Of a DNA stretch of 64,000 nt, positions 8,228 through 16,255 are shown piece by piece. The position numbers were made by a program, and so were the translations under genes. A model generated the notes under the pieces. That model was not told where the DNA came from. It did not search any database and saw only the letters and a program-made list of their open reading frames with translations. The first letter of the stretch is position 1; each line of letters starts with the position of its first letter. Source of the stretch: Acidimicrobiaceae bacterium (GTDB lineage Bacteria; Actinomycetota; Acidimicrobiia; Acidimicrobiales; Ilumatobacteraceae); assembly GCA_020637235.1 (NCBI GenBank), contig JACJWG010000009.1, positions 119,393 through 183,392 on the forward strand, written 5' to 3'.

Positions 8228-9055
8228 GTGCAGCTGACCGACGCCTCCCCGCGTGCGGCCAGCGGGATGCGTGGATGGCTGTGGTCGTGGGTGGCGCCGA
8301 TCGATCCGCGTGCGTTCCGCGAGGGTGTGAAGGTGATGCTGCCGCTGTCGGTCGCGATCACGGTGTGGGGGGTGGTCACCGGCGTGGCGATGGTGAACCA
8401 GGGGATGCCGCTGTGGGCCGGGATCCTCATGACGGTCACGGTGTACGCCGGCTCGGCCCAGCTCGCCGCCCTGCCGTTGCTGGCACTCGGCACGCCGTTG
8501 CCGGTGGTGTGGGCGACGGCACTGGTGGTGAACCTCCGCTTCGTGATCTTCGCCGCGTCGAGCCGCGGGGCGTTCGTGGGGTTGCCGCTGCGACAGCGCA
8601 CGCTGGCGGGGTACGTGAACGGCGATCTCGGCTTCGCGCTGTTCTCGCTGCGCTTCGCCGACGAGACCGAACGGGGCAACGCAGAGCAGTGGGGCTACTT
8701 CTACGGGGTCGCCGTCGCCAACTGGCTGGTGTGGGAGATCTCGTCCGTCGTGGGCCTGCTCGTCGGCGGCCTGGCGCCCACCGAATGGGGACTCGAGCTG
8801 GCCGCGTATCTTGCGCTGCTGGCCGTCCTCGTGCCGCTGGCGGTGAAGGTGCCGTCGATGGTCGGTGTCGCAGTGGCGGTGGTGTTGTCGCTGCTCACCG
8901 TGTCGTGGCCGATGCGGTCGGGCCTGCTGGTCGCAGTGGCGGGAGGCGTGGCGGTGGCGATGGGTGCCGAGATGGCGGGGCAGCGCTGGCGACTCGCCGA
9001 GCGATGGCCGCTCCCGACGCGGATGGGGCGGGCGCGGACGACCCGGGCGCGCTGA
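8228..9055 (+). CDS. azlC: AzlC-type branched-chain amino acid exporter, large subunit
   Basis: Multi-pass membrane protein of the AzlC/LIV-E family, which with AzlD exports branched-chain amino acids. Family features are FREGVKVMLPLSVAITVWG at the first helix, the MTVTVYAGSAQLAALPLL segment and VVNLRFVIFAAS. I place the start at GTG 8228 (275 residues), because an earlier ATG at 8111 would translate the palindromic repeat and a non-conserved stretch; a CATCCT box sits 7 bases before GTG 8228. ATG 8268 is another option. azlD overlaps its stop by one base. Confidence 0.88.
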   Translation: MQLTDASPRAASGMRGWLWSWVAPIDPRAFREGVKVMLPLSVAITVWGVVTGVAMVNQGMPLWAGILMTVTVYAGSAQLAALPLLALGTPLPVVWATALVVNLRFVIFAASSRGAFVGLPLRQRTLAGYVNGDLGFALFSLRFADETERGNAEQWGYFYGVAVANWLVWEISSVVGLLVGGLAPTEWGLELAAYLALLAVLVPLAVKVPSMVGVAVAVVLSLLTVSWPMRSGLLVAVAGGVAVAMGAEMAGQRWRLAERWPLPTRMGRARTTRAR

Positions 9056-9387
9056 TGGGCTTCGACGACTGGCTCTACCTGTCGGTGGCGATCGTCGGGC
9101 TGACGGTGGTGACCGTGCTCACCCGTGGCAGCTTCTTCATGTTGCCGGCCTCGGTGCAGTTGCCGGCCCGGATCGAACGGGCACTCAAATACGCGCCCGC
9201 CTGTGCGCTGGCGGCGATCGTGGCGCCGGGTGTGCTGGCTCGTGACGGGAACGTGACGCTCGGCTGGGGGAATCACCAGATGTGGGCGGTGATCGTCGCG
9301 ACGGTGGTGGGCGCGGCGACCCGCAACATGATCGCGATGATTGCGACCGGCATGGCGGTGTTCACCGCGCTGCGCCTGCTCGCCTGA
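9055..9387 (+). CDS. azlD: AzlD-type exporter small subunit
   Basis: Small membrane partner of AzlC, 110 residues with about four hydrophobic segments. It has the family pattern VVTVLTRGSFFMLP near residue 20-33 and RALKYAPACALAAIVAPG in the middle. ATG 9055 shares its A with the azlC stop (TGATG), indicating translational coupling. Substrate assignment comes from the family only. The gene ends just before a copy of palindrome A, facing the heliorhodopsin gene. Confidence 0.88.
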   Translation: MGFDDWLYLSVAIVGLTVVTVLTRGSFFMLPASVQLPARIERALKYAPACALAAIVAPGVLARDGNVTLGWGNHQMWAVIVATVVGAATRNMIAMIATGMAVFTALRLLA

Positions 9388-9397
9388 CCGGGTGCTC

Positions 9398-9436
9398 CGT
9401 GAGCGAGATGCGCACCGGCTGCGCATCCGGCTCACG
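9398..9436. repeat. Palindromic repeat family A, copy 2
   Basis: A 39-base copy with left arm CGTGAGCGAGATGCG and right arm CGCATCCGGCTCACG around a 9-base loop. It lies in the 74-base gap between the convergent azlD and heliorhodopsin genes, where it could terminate both. Confidence 0.8.
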
Positions 9437-9461
9437 AAGGGGCCCGGAGGCAGGCGGGGGG

Positions 9462-10256
9462 CTACTCGGCGAGCGAACCACCGTAGATCTGCCAGGCGAG
9501 CACCGACTTCGCGACCAGGCTCAACACCAGATACGCCTGCTCGCCGAACAGGTAGTCGCGCCACGGCCCGACGCCGCGATACTGCAACCATTGGTTGAGG
9601 CCGAAGCTGAAGAAGAACACGATCTGCGCGACGAAGATGCCGACGACGAATCCCGGCACCTCGTCGGCGCCGATCACGTTGATCGCGATCGCGATCCACG
9701 GTGCGATGCCGGCGACGGTGCCGAACAAGAACGGCATCATCGTCGTGCGGGTGCGATCCGGCGGGTTCATCCGCTCCTGCAGCCAGCCGAACAGGATCAT
9801 CGCCACGTTGGCACCGGCGATCGTCACCAGGCCGGTGATGTCGGTGATGCCGCTGTACGCGGCGATCAGCAACACCATCACGGTGGCGCTCATGGCGTAC
9901 TCGATCCAGCGGAACCGGTCGATGCCGCGCCGGAGGTCGATCTCGTACGTGTGGCGCATGACGGTCCCCGTCAGTGCGTGGTCGAGGGCGGCGAGGATGA
10001 GGAACACGGCCACGGCCGCGCCCACCCTGACGTCGAACAGGGCCTCAGGGGTCGGGGCCTCGGATCCAGGCGGCCCGGCCGGGAACGTGGACGTCACGGT
10101 GATCGCGAAGGCGCCGGCGAGCACCAGGATCGCGATCGCCTGACCGAGGTGGAGCACCGTGAGCGCGAGGTTCCACCTCCGCAGTCGCCGGAACCGCTGA
10201 TCGTGGCCGTCGACCGAATGGCGCGCGGACGAGGCGATGGCTGCCGGTCGGGTCAT
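9462..10256 (-). CDS. Heliorhodopsin
   Basis: Seven-helix retinal protein of the heliorhodopsin family, whose members sit inverted in the membrane (N-terminus inside) and whose role is unsettled. The protein is 264 residues from ATG 10256. The retinal Schiff-base lysine is K250 in the seventh helix (LVLSLVAKSVLAWQIYGG), with S246 four residues before it. The counterion is E119 in RFRWIEYAMSATVM. H36 and H93 match the two conserved retinal-pocket histidines of the type protein 48C12 (E107, S237, K241, H23, H80). Further family segments are GANVAMILFG and MPFLFGTVAGIAPW. I chose ATG 10256 because an upstream GTG would start inside a hairpin. No carotenoid or retinal-forming gene is in the window. 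Confidence 0.93.
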   Translation of the reverse strand: MTRPAAIASSARHSVDGHDQRFRRLRRWNLALTVLHLGQAIAILVLAGAFAITVTSTFPAGPPGSEAPTPEALFDVRVGAAVAVFLILAALDHALTGTVMRHTYEIDLRRGIDRFRWIEYAMSATVMVLLIAAYSGITDITGLVTIAGANVAMILFGWLQERMNPPDRTRTTMMPFLFGTVAGIAPWIAIAINVIGADEVPGFVVGIFVAQIVFFFSFGLNQWLQYRGVGPWRDYLFGEQAYLVLSLVAKSVLAWQIYGGSLAE

Positions 10257-10257
10257 G

Positions 10258-10284
10258 GACGGGGTTCTTCCCACGAACCCCGTC
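10258..10284 (-). terminator. Hairpin between peptidase gene and heliorhodopsin start
   Basis: A 10-base perfect stem (GACGGGGTTC and GAACCCCGTC) with a 7-base loop. It starts 10 bases after the peptidase stop and ends one base before the heliorhodopsin ATG. There is no T-run. It may be a terminator or an RNA structure controlling the heliorhodopsin start; a GGAAG purine run lies at the loop. Confidence 0.6.
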
Positions 10285-10293
10285 CGTCAGACC

Positions 10294-12006
10294 TCAACTG
10301 AGAGCGATCTCCAGCGTGCCCGTGGCGCTGCCGTAGCCGCCAGCCTGCACGTAGAGCACCTCGCCCGGCGTTGCGGTCAGGGTGATCACCGCCTGCGTGG
10401 ATCCCGGGACATCGTCGACGCACGTGACCGCGGCGAGCGAACTCACCGTGGTGGCGTTCGCCGGCCCCCGGTAGTAGGCGAGCGCGGTGTCGAACGTGCT
10501 GCCGGCCGTGGAGATGGTCAGCGTGCCCGACGCCGGCACCTGCACCCTGAACCACGCCGTGGCACCGATACCGGCGCACGGGGGCGGTTCGTCGGCCGCC
10601 GTGGTGAAGCCGGCGGTCGCGATCCCGCCGAGGCGGCTCGGCACCGCGACCAGCGGGGCTGCGGCGAGGTCGTCGGTGGGGGTGCCCCCTGCAGCGGGCG
10701 GCGCCGGTGGCTGGGTGGCCGGGGGTTGGGTGGCCGGCGGTTGGGTGGCCGGTGGTTGGGTCGCCGGTGGTTGGGTGGCCGGTGGTTGGGTGGCCGGTGG
10801 TTGGGTGGCCGGTGGTTGGGTGGCCGGTGGTTGGGTCGTCGCCGGCGCGGCGCCGGCACCGGTGATCGTCACCTGGGCGCCGGTGGCGTCGAAACGGTCG
10901 ACCGTGATGCGGATGCCGTTCGCATCGTCGACGAACGTCTGCCCGGGCAGCCACATCGCACCGGCTGACGCCGAGTCCGCTCCCGGGGTGGAGAACATCG
11001 TCACCGTGTCCACCGACGGATCGACCTTCTCGATCACCACACCCGGCACCGGCACCACGTGGCCGAACTGCAACGTGTCGGGGAACTTGGTCTGGGCGTC
11101 GTAGCCGGTGTGGGTGCGGGCCGACACCACGTACCGGGCCGGGGTGGAGCCGATCGGGACGTTCACGAGCATCGCGCCGGTGGGCGTCGGCTGGGTGAGG
11201 CGACTGAGCGTCACCGACTGCGTGCCGCCGCCGAAGGTGACCTTGCGCTCGGCCGGGATCCATCCCATCGCGTCGCGATTGCTCGCGTCCCAACCCGGTC
11301 CGATGTTCACGGTGCGCAGCGGCACGCCGTTCACGGGACGCTCGGGACGGTCGCCGTACGTGGAGCCGCCGCCGAGTGGGTCGGTCTGCGAGCGGGTGTG
11401 CTTGCCCCCGAAGGCGTGGCCGATCTCGTGCAGCACCAGCGGCGGCGAGGTGAGGCCGCGGCGGGTGACGATGATGCCCCGGAATGCGACCTCCTGGCCG
11501 CCCACCGGGAGCGACACGGGCACGAGGGCCGCCTCGGCGCCCGCGAGTTGGTCGTTCAGGAACACGGCGACGTCGCGGAACGGCGTCAGATCCACGCCAC
11601 CCGCCGTCGCGGCCGTCGCACAGTCGCGGATGATCTCCGCGAAGCCCGAGAAGTCGGCGGCGTACGCGGCTCGCGCCTTGGGGAGCGTGAACCAGCCGGC
11701 GGCTCGCGAGCCGGTGAGGTTGGCCTTGCCCAACGACATCTCCTGCACGAGGCCGTCGAGCGAGTGGGGGGTGCCGGTGAACATCCGCTGGAGGTGATCG
11801 GCCTCGAATCCGTAGGTCTCGGCGTTGTCGCCGTACTTGCAGAGCAGCGCCATGGTGGGTCGGCTGTCGACCACCGGCTGGGCGTCGACGAACACATCAC
11901 TGCCGACCACCACCACACCGGTGGTGGCGAGCACGGCGGTCACCGACCACAGTGCACGCATCGTGGTCCGCCAGCCCACACGGGCCTCCAGGGTGGAACG
12001 GGTCAT
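10294..12006 (-). CDS. Secreted metzincin peptidase (M11/gametolysin-like) with PPC domain
   Basis: Probable exported zinc peptidase of 570 residues. The N-terminus has a hydrophobic signal segment (about residues 16-42; ATG at residue 16 is an alternative start). The catalytic motif HEIGHAFGGKH (residues 193-203) fits HExxHxxGxxH, and a likely Met-turn follows in SNRDAMGW. Between about residues 385 and 430 lie nine TQPPA repeats acting as a linker. The C-terminal ~110 residues (from about 460) resemble the bacterial pre-peptidase C-terminal (PPC) fold: WFRVQVPASGTLTIST, then DTALAYYRG and CVDDVPGS. The exact peptidase family is uncertain; the zinc motif is clear. Confidence 0.8.
   Translation of the reverse strand: MTRSTLEARVGWRTTMRALWSVTAVLATTGVVVVGSDVFVDAQPVVDSRPTMALLCKYGDNAETYGFEADHLQRMFTGTPHSLDGLVQEMSLGKANLTGSRAAGWFTLPKARAAYAADFSGFAEIIRDCATAATAGGVDLTPFRDVAVFLNDQLAGAEAALVPVSLPVGGQEVAFRGIIVTRRGLTSPPLVLHEIGHAFGGKHTRSQTDPLGGGSTYGDRPERPVNGVPLRTVNIGPGWDASNRDAMGWIPAERKVTFGGGTQSVTLSRLTQPTPTGAMLVNVPIGSTPARYVVSARTHTGYDAQTKFPDTLQFGHVVPVPGVVIEKVDPSVDTVTMFSTPGADSASAGAMWLPGQTFVDDANGIRITVDRFDATGAQVTITGAGAAPATTQPPATQPPATQPPATQPPATQPPATQPPATQPPATQPPATQPPAPPAAGGTPTDDLAAAPLVAVPSRLGGIATAGFTTAADEPPPCAGIGATAWFRVQVPASGTLTISTAGSTFDTALAYYRGPANATTVSSLAAVTCVDDVPGSTQAVITLTATPGEVLYVQAGGYGSATGTLEIALS
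10711..10845 (-). repeat. 15-base tandem repeat coding a TQPPA linker
   Basis: Nine in-frame units of the form TTGGGTGGCCGGTGG (plus-strand reading), encoding Thr-Gln-Pro-Pro-Ala repeats between the catalytic and PPC-like domains of the peptidase. The first two and the last unit differ slightly. Confidence 0.85.
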
Positions 12007-12079
12007 CTCGTCGTCCTTCTCTCGACTCGGACTGCTGGTGCTGGTGCTGTCGCCGGTGCTGGTGCTGGTACTGGTGCGC

Positions 12080-13147
12080 TCATGCGACGGTCACCGTCGT
12101 GCGCACGGTCTGCACCTCGCCGAGGCCGTCGTCCACCTGCACCGACACCTCGTACGTGCCGGAGGCCTCGGCGACGAAGGGCACCGACGGCCCGAAGGCG
12201 TCGGGCTCGCCGTCGTCGTCGAGGTCCCATGCGTACGTGGGCGCCATCTCGTGGTTCGTCGGCGGGCTGCAGCTGTCGCCGGCGATCGTCGACCAGGACC
12301 ACACCACCTCGCCGTCGGTGTCGTCGAACACGTTGCGGACGGTGCCGTCGAGGAACAGCAGCGGTGTCAACCCGTCGACGGCGCCGTCGAACCCGGCCGG
12401 GTCGCCGAGGGCGCGATGCGCGTCGACGTCGACGTCGACGGGGGCGGTCCAGGGGATCGACACGTCCGCCCCGACGGGCGCGACGCCGATGGTCATCGAA
12501 TCGCCGTCGATCACGGCGTCGATGGGCACGCCGCCACCGAGCTCGGTCGAGCCGTTCCGGAAGACCTGTTTGGTGCCGGCGACGCCGGCGTACGAGGTGA
12601 GGCCCTCGTCAGGCTCAGGGATGACGTCGGCGGAGCGGTACACCTCCGGCATCGACGCCACGAGCGCCTCGTTGGCCGGGTCGTCCCACGCTGCCGTGAG
12701 GTCGAACCGGTCGTACAGGTCCTGCGCGCCGAGGTGGGGGAGCAGCAACACCCGCCAGCTGAGCAGTGGCGTGCCGTCGTCGTCGGCGAGGTAGGCGGGC
12801 GGGTAGCTGCCGTGCTCGCGGCGGTAGGCGTCGAGCGCCGCGCCGATCGCGGCGAGATCGGCGATGCTGTCGCCGAGGTCGCCCACCGTCGCATCGGCGA
12901 CGAGCAACACCTCGTCGCCGACGATCGCGTCGGACGGGACGTCGAGGCTAACGTCGAGCGTCGCGCCGGAGGTCGTGGTGCCGTCGTCGAGGTCGGTCGC
13001 CGGCGGGCTGTTCGGCGTGACGGGAGCAGTCGACGGGGTGGCCGAGGTGTCGGGATCAGCGGATCGGGAGAGGAGCCACGCACTCGTCCCGCCGACCACG
13101 GCGAGTGCCGCGACCACGGCGACGATGCGAACGGGACGGGCAGACAT
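12080..13147 (-). CDS. Secreted DUF1559-like protein with C-terminal PKD-like domain
   Basis: Not a characterised gene. From ATG 13147 (AAGGA ribosome-binding site upstream) it is 355 residues. A membrane or signal segment covers about residues 7-24, followed by a Ser/Thr/Pro/Asp linker. Residues ~90-270 resemble DUF1559, the pseudopilin-like domain very common in Planctomycetes: LAAIGAALDAYRREHGSYPPAY, LLSWRVLLLPHLGAQDLYDRFD, then PLLFLDGTV near the end, matching the family's terminal DG motif. Residues ~275-355 look like a PKD/Ig-like fold (YAWDLDDDGEPDAFG). The usual N-terminal pilin cleavage motif is absent. It is divergent from the BTAD regulator, with only 42 bases between starts. Confidence 0.7.
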   Translation of the reverse strand: MSARPVRIVAVVAALAVVGGTSAWLLSRSADPDTSATPSTAPVTPNSPPATDLDDGTTTSGATLDVSLDVPSDAIVGDEVLLVADATVGDLGDSIADLAAIGAALDAYRREHGSYPPAYLADDDGTPLLSWRVLLLPHLGAQDLYDRFDLTAAWDDPANEALVASMPEVYRSADVIPEPDEGLTSYAGVAGTKQVFRNGSTELGGGVPIDAVIDGDSMTIGVAPVGADVSIPWTAPVDVDVDAHRALGDPAGFDGAVDGLTPLLFLDGTVRNVFDDTDGEVVWSWSTIAGDSCSPPTNHEMAPTYAWDLDDDGEPDAFGPSVPFVAEASGTYEVSVQVDDGLGEVQTVRTTVTVA

Positions 13148-13189
13148 GAGGCGGGTCCTTCCGGGGCCGACGGGTGCCAGGAGGAGCAC

Positions 13190-16165
13190 ATGATCGACCC
13201 GGCACGCGTCACCAGCGCGTCAGCCAGCGCGTCACCGGTCGTGGCGGTGCGGGTGCTCGGCCCGGTGTCACTCGTGCGTGACGGCGGTGGTGACGACGCC
13301 GGCGTCGTCGAGTTGCCGAGCGCCACACAGCGCCGACTGCTCGCGCTGCTCGCGATGCAGCAGGGCCTGCCGGTCCGCGCCGAGATCCTCACCGATGCGC
13401 TCGACCTGTCGCCGGGGGCGCTGCGCAAGGTGGTGTCCCGCCTTCGCTCGGCCGTCGGCGAGCCGGCACTGCGCACCACGCACCTCGGCTACGTGCTCGA
13501 CCTGCCGGTCGACGCGTCCGCGTTCGCCGCCGAGGTGCTCGCGCCGGCGGGCCCCGATCGTGACGTGGTGCTCACCCGGGCGCTCGCACGCTGGCACGGC
13601 GACGCGCTCGAGGAGTTCGCCGGCGAGCCGTGGGTGCTCGGTGAGGCGGCGCGGCTGGCTGCACTGCGCGCCAAGGCGGTCGAAGAGCTCGCGGGTCTGC
13701 TCGTCGACTCCGCACGCCCCGAGGAGGCGATCGCGCTCCTCGAACCGCACCTCGCCAGGCTCCCCGTGGCCGACGGACCTCGAGCGCTGATGATGCGGGC
13801 CCTCGCCGCCACGGGTCGGCAGGCCGAGGCGCTGCGGGTGTTCCAGGTCTATCGCCGCGAGCTCAGCGAGGCAGCCGGGCTCGATCCGGGTCCCGAGTTG
13901 GTCGAGGTCGACCGGCGGATCGCGATCGGCTGGGACGGGACGTCGCCGGCGGCCGGCCCGTCCGGCCGGTCGGGCGGCACTCGTCGGCAGCACCGCCTCG
14001 ACCGCCTCGACCGCCTGGACCGGATGCCGGCACCGGCGACGCGATGGATCGGCCCGACGTCGACCGTCGAACGCGTGGGCGCAGCGCTCGGCGAACATCG
14101 TGTGGTCACGCTCACCGGGCCCGGCGGGGTGGGCAAGACCCGGACGGCGCTCGAGGTCGCCCGTCGGCACCGCGACGACTTCCCCGACGGCGTCGCCGTG
14201 GTGGAGCTCGCCGCGCTCGATGCCGCCGACGGCGATTCGCAGGTGGCCGACGCCGTCGCGACGGCTCTCGGCGCGGCACGCAGCGACGGGATGTCGATCA
14301 CCGAGTCGATCCTCGATCGCATCGCCGGGTCGCGGATGCTCCTGGTGCTCGACAACTGCGAACACGTCATCGACGGCGCTGCTCGACTCGCGAGCGACGT
14401 GGCCGCGCGTGCGGTGGGCGTCGTGGTGCTCGCCTCGAGCCGCGAACCGTTGCGCGTCGCCGGCGAACGGGTCGTGGCCGTCCCGCCGATGTCGACCGCC
14501 GATGGCGTCACGCTCTTCTGCGAACGGGCGGCCGCCGCCGACGACACGGTGCACTTCGACGACGACGACCTCGCGGCGGTCGCCGAGATCTGCGCACGAC
14601 TCGACGGACTGCCGCTGGCGCTCGAGCTCGCAGCGGCCCGGACCCGATCGCTGACGCCGACCGATCTGCTCGGCCGGCTCGGTCGTCGGTTCGACGCACT
14701 GGGCACGGTGCGTGACGGTGGGTCGCACCACCGCACCCTGTTCGCCACGATCGACTGGTCGTACCGGTTGCTCGACGACGTCGAGCAACGCGTGTTCGCG
14801 ACGCTGTCCGTGTTCCACGGTTCGTTCGACCTGGAAGCGGTCTCGGCGGTGTGCGAGCCGATCGCGACCGCCGCGGCGTTCGATCCGGCGATCGTGTTGG
14901 CCGCACTCGTCGACAAGTCGATGGTGGTGGCCACCCGGGACGGCGCCGTACTTCGCTACCAGTTGCTCGACACCTTGCGTGAGTTCGCCGCAGCCCGCCT
15001 GAACGAACGCGGTGACTCGGCCGCCGTCGAGGGACGCCATCGACACCACTACGTGGCGCTCGCACGACGCGCCGGACGCGACTGGTTCGGGCCCGAGCAA
15101 CTGGCGGCCGACGAGCGGTTCGACCTGGCCTGGGACAACGTGCGCGCCGCGCACTCGTCGGCACTGGCGTCCGGCCGGCTCGACGTGGCGTCCGAGCTCG
15201 TGCTCGCCTCGCTGCCCCACGCGCAGTTCCGCATGCGCAGCGAACACGGCACCTGGTGCGCCGGAGCCGTGGCGGCCGATCCTGCGGCGGCGTCGACCGA
15301 GCTGCTCGGCTGGAGTGCCTGGTGGGCGATGATCGCGGGCGACCACGAGCAGGCGATCGAGTGGACGCGGCTGGGGTTGTCGCGCGCTGCGGCGACGTCC
15401 TCGGGAGCCGGTGGCGTCGACGAGATCGCGGACGTCGGCGGCGTGTCCGTGTGCCACAGCATCGCGGCCTTCGCCTGGTGGTCGGTCGGTCGTCGTGAGG
15501 AGGCCGCAGCGCACGCCGGCGTCCTGGCTGCGCTCGTCGACCGGCTGGCTCCGTGGCACGAGTACACCGCGCGACGCGCGCTGTTCTCGTTCTCGGCCAA
15601 GGAGCAGTTCGAGGAGCGTGCCGACGAGCTCGCGGCGATGGTCGAACGCATCGGGGCGCCCTCGCTCGTCGCGTCTGCTCGCTTCTACCAGGGGTCGGCC
15701 AAGATGTCGGCGGCGGGTGACGCCCGGGCTGCGACCGAGTTGCACCGCGACGGCATCGTGCTCGCACGTTCGGTGGGATCGGAGCTGGCCGAGTGCCAGA
15801 ACCTGCAGGGACTCGTGGATGCCAGGGTCGCGCTGGTGCGTGAAGGGGCGGTGCCGGTGGAGGAGGTGGCCGCCGAGTGCGCCGCCACGCTCCGACGGCT
15901 GCACGACCTGCGCTACTGGTTGTACCTGTGGCGCGTGCTCGACGGCGCCGCGTGGCTGCTCGCGTGCAGCGGCGTCGACGAGCCCGCCCACCGGCTGCTG
16001 GTGTCGCTCGACCACCACGGGCCTCCGTGGCGCACCCAGCCGCGGGCCACCACGCGTGCGCTGCTCACGCGTGACGGCGCAGATGAGGTCGGCGGTGCGC
16101 CCGACGACCGCGAGCGGGTGGTGGCACTCGCGCTCGCCGGGCTCACCGAGCTCGCCGGCCGCTGA
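13190..16165 (+). CDS. BTAD/SARP-type regulator with NB-ARC-like ATPase and TPR-like tail
   Basis: Large transcriptional regulator of 991 residues. The N-terminus has an OmpR-like winged helix (to about residue 100, with ALRKVVSRLRSAVGE) and a bacterial transcriptional activation domain to about 245 (ALMMRALAATGRQAEALRVFQ, then YRRELSEAAGLDPGPEL). After a DRLDRLDRLDR linker an STAND-type ATPase follows: Walker A GPGGVGKTRTA at about residue 308 and Walker B LLVLDNCEHV at about 383. The helical C-terminal half is probably a sensor. The ATG at 13190 has an AGGAGG site 5 bases upstream; earlier in-frame codons overlap the divergent gene. It probably controls the neighbouring secreted-protein genes, by position only. 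Confidence 0.85.
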   Translation: MIDPARVTSASASASPVVAVRVLGPVSLVRDGGGDDAGVVELPSATQRRLLALLAMQQGLPVRAEILTDALDLSPGALRKVVSRLRSAVGEPALRTTHLGYVLDLPVDASAFAAEVLAPAGPDRDVVLTRALARWHGDALEEFAGEPWVLGEAARLAALRAKAVEELAGLLVDSARPEEAIALLEPHLARLPVADGPRALMMRALAATGRQAEALRVFQVYRRELSEAAGLDPGPELVEVDRRIAIGWDGTSPAAGPSGRSGGTRRQHRLDRLDRLDRMPAPATRWIGPTSTVERVGAALGEHRVVTLTGPGGVGKTRTALEVARRHRDDFPDGVAVVELAALDAADGDSQVADAVATALGAARSDGMSITESILDRIAGSRMLLVLDNCEHVIDGAARLASDVAARAVGVVVLASSREPLRVAGERVVAVPPMSTADGVTLFCERAAAADDTVHFDDDDLAAVAEICARLDGLPLALELAAARTRSLTPTDLLGRLGRRFDALGTVRDGGSHHRTLFATIDWSYRLLDDVEQRVFATLSVFHGSFDLEAVSAVCEPIATAAAFDPAIVLAALVDKSMVVATRDGAVLRYQLLDTLREFAAARLNERGDSAAVEGRHRHHYVALARRAGRDWFGPEQLAADERFDLAWDNVRAAHSSALASGRLDVASELVLASLPHAQFRMRSEHGTWCAGAVAADPAAASTELLGWSAWWAMIAGDHEQAIEWTRLGLSRAAATSSGAGGVDEIADVGGVSVCHSIAAFAWWSVGRREEAAAHAGVLAALVDRLAPWHEYTARRALFSFSAKEQFEERADELAAMVERIGAPSLVASARFYQGSAKMSAAGDARAATELHRDGIVLARSVGSELAECQNLQGLVDARVALVREGAVPVEEVAAECAATLRRLHDLRYWLYLWRVLDGAAWLLACSGVDEPAHRLLVSLDHHGPPWRTQPRATTRALLTRDGADEVGGAPDDRERVVALALAGLTELAGR

Positions 16166-16241
16166 GCCGGGTTCGCGCCCGGCGTCGGGTGTCCGACGTC
16201 CAGGTCAGCGGTATTCCCGGGGCCGTCCGAGGGGTGGCCGG

Positions 16242-16247
16242 TAGCAT
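16242..16247 (+). promoter_or_regulatory. Leaderless -10 box for hisS
   Basis: TAGCAT ends 8 bases before GTG 16256. Confidence 0.5.
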
Positions 16248-16255
16248 GGCCGACC

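Noticed and set aside
9055..9055. A one-base-overlap start for azlD, considered as a frameshifted single azlCD gene
   Set aside because: Both halves are normal-sized family members and TGATG overlap is the common arrangement for this pair.
10257..10274. GTG giving heliorhodopsin six more residues
   Set aside because: It lies within the loop of the hairpin; ATG 10256 is just outside the stem and gives a normal family N-terminus.
13268..16018. A 916-codon minus-strand frame opposite the BTAD regulator
   Set aside because: Same third-position GC artefact; no ribosome site, no domain, and the plus strand carries P-loop and BTAD motifs.
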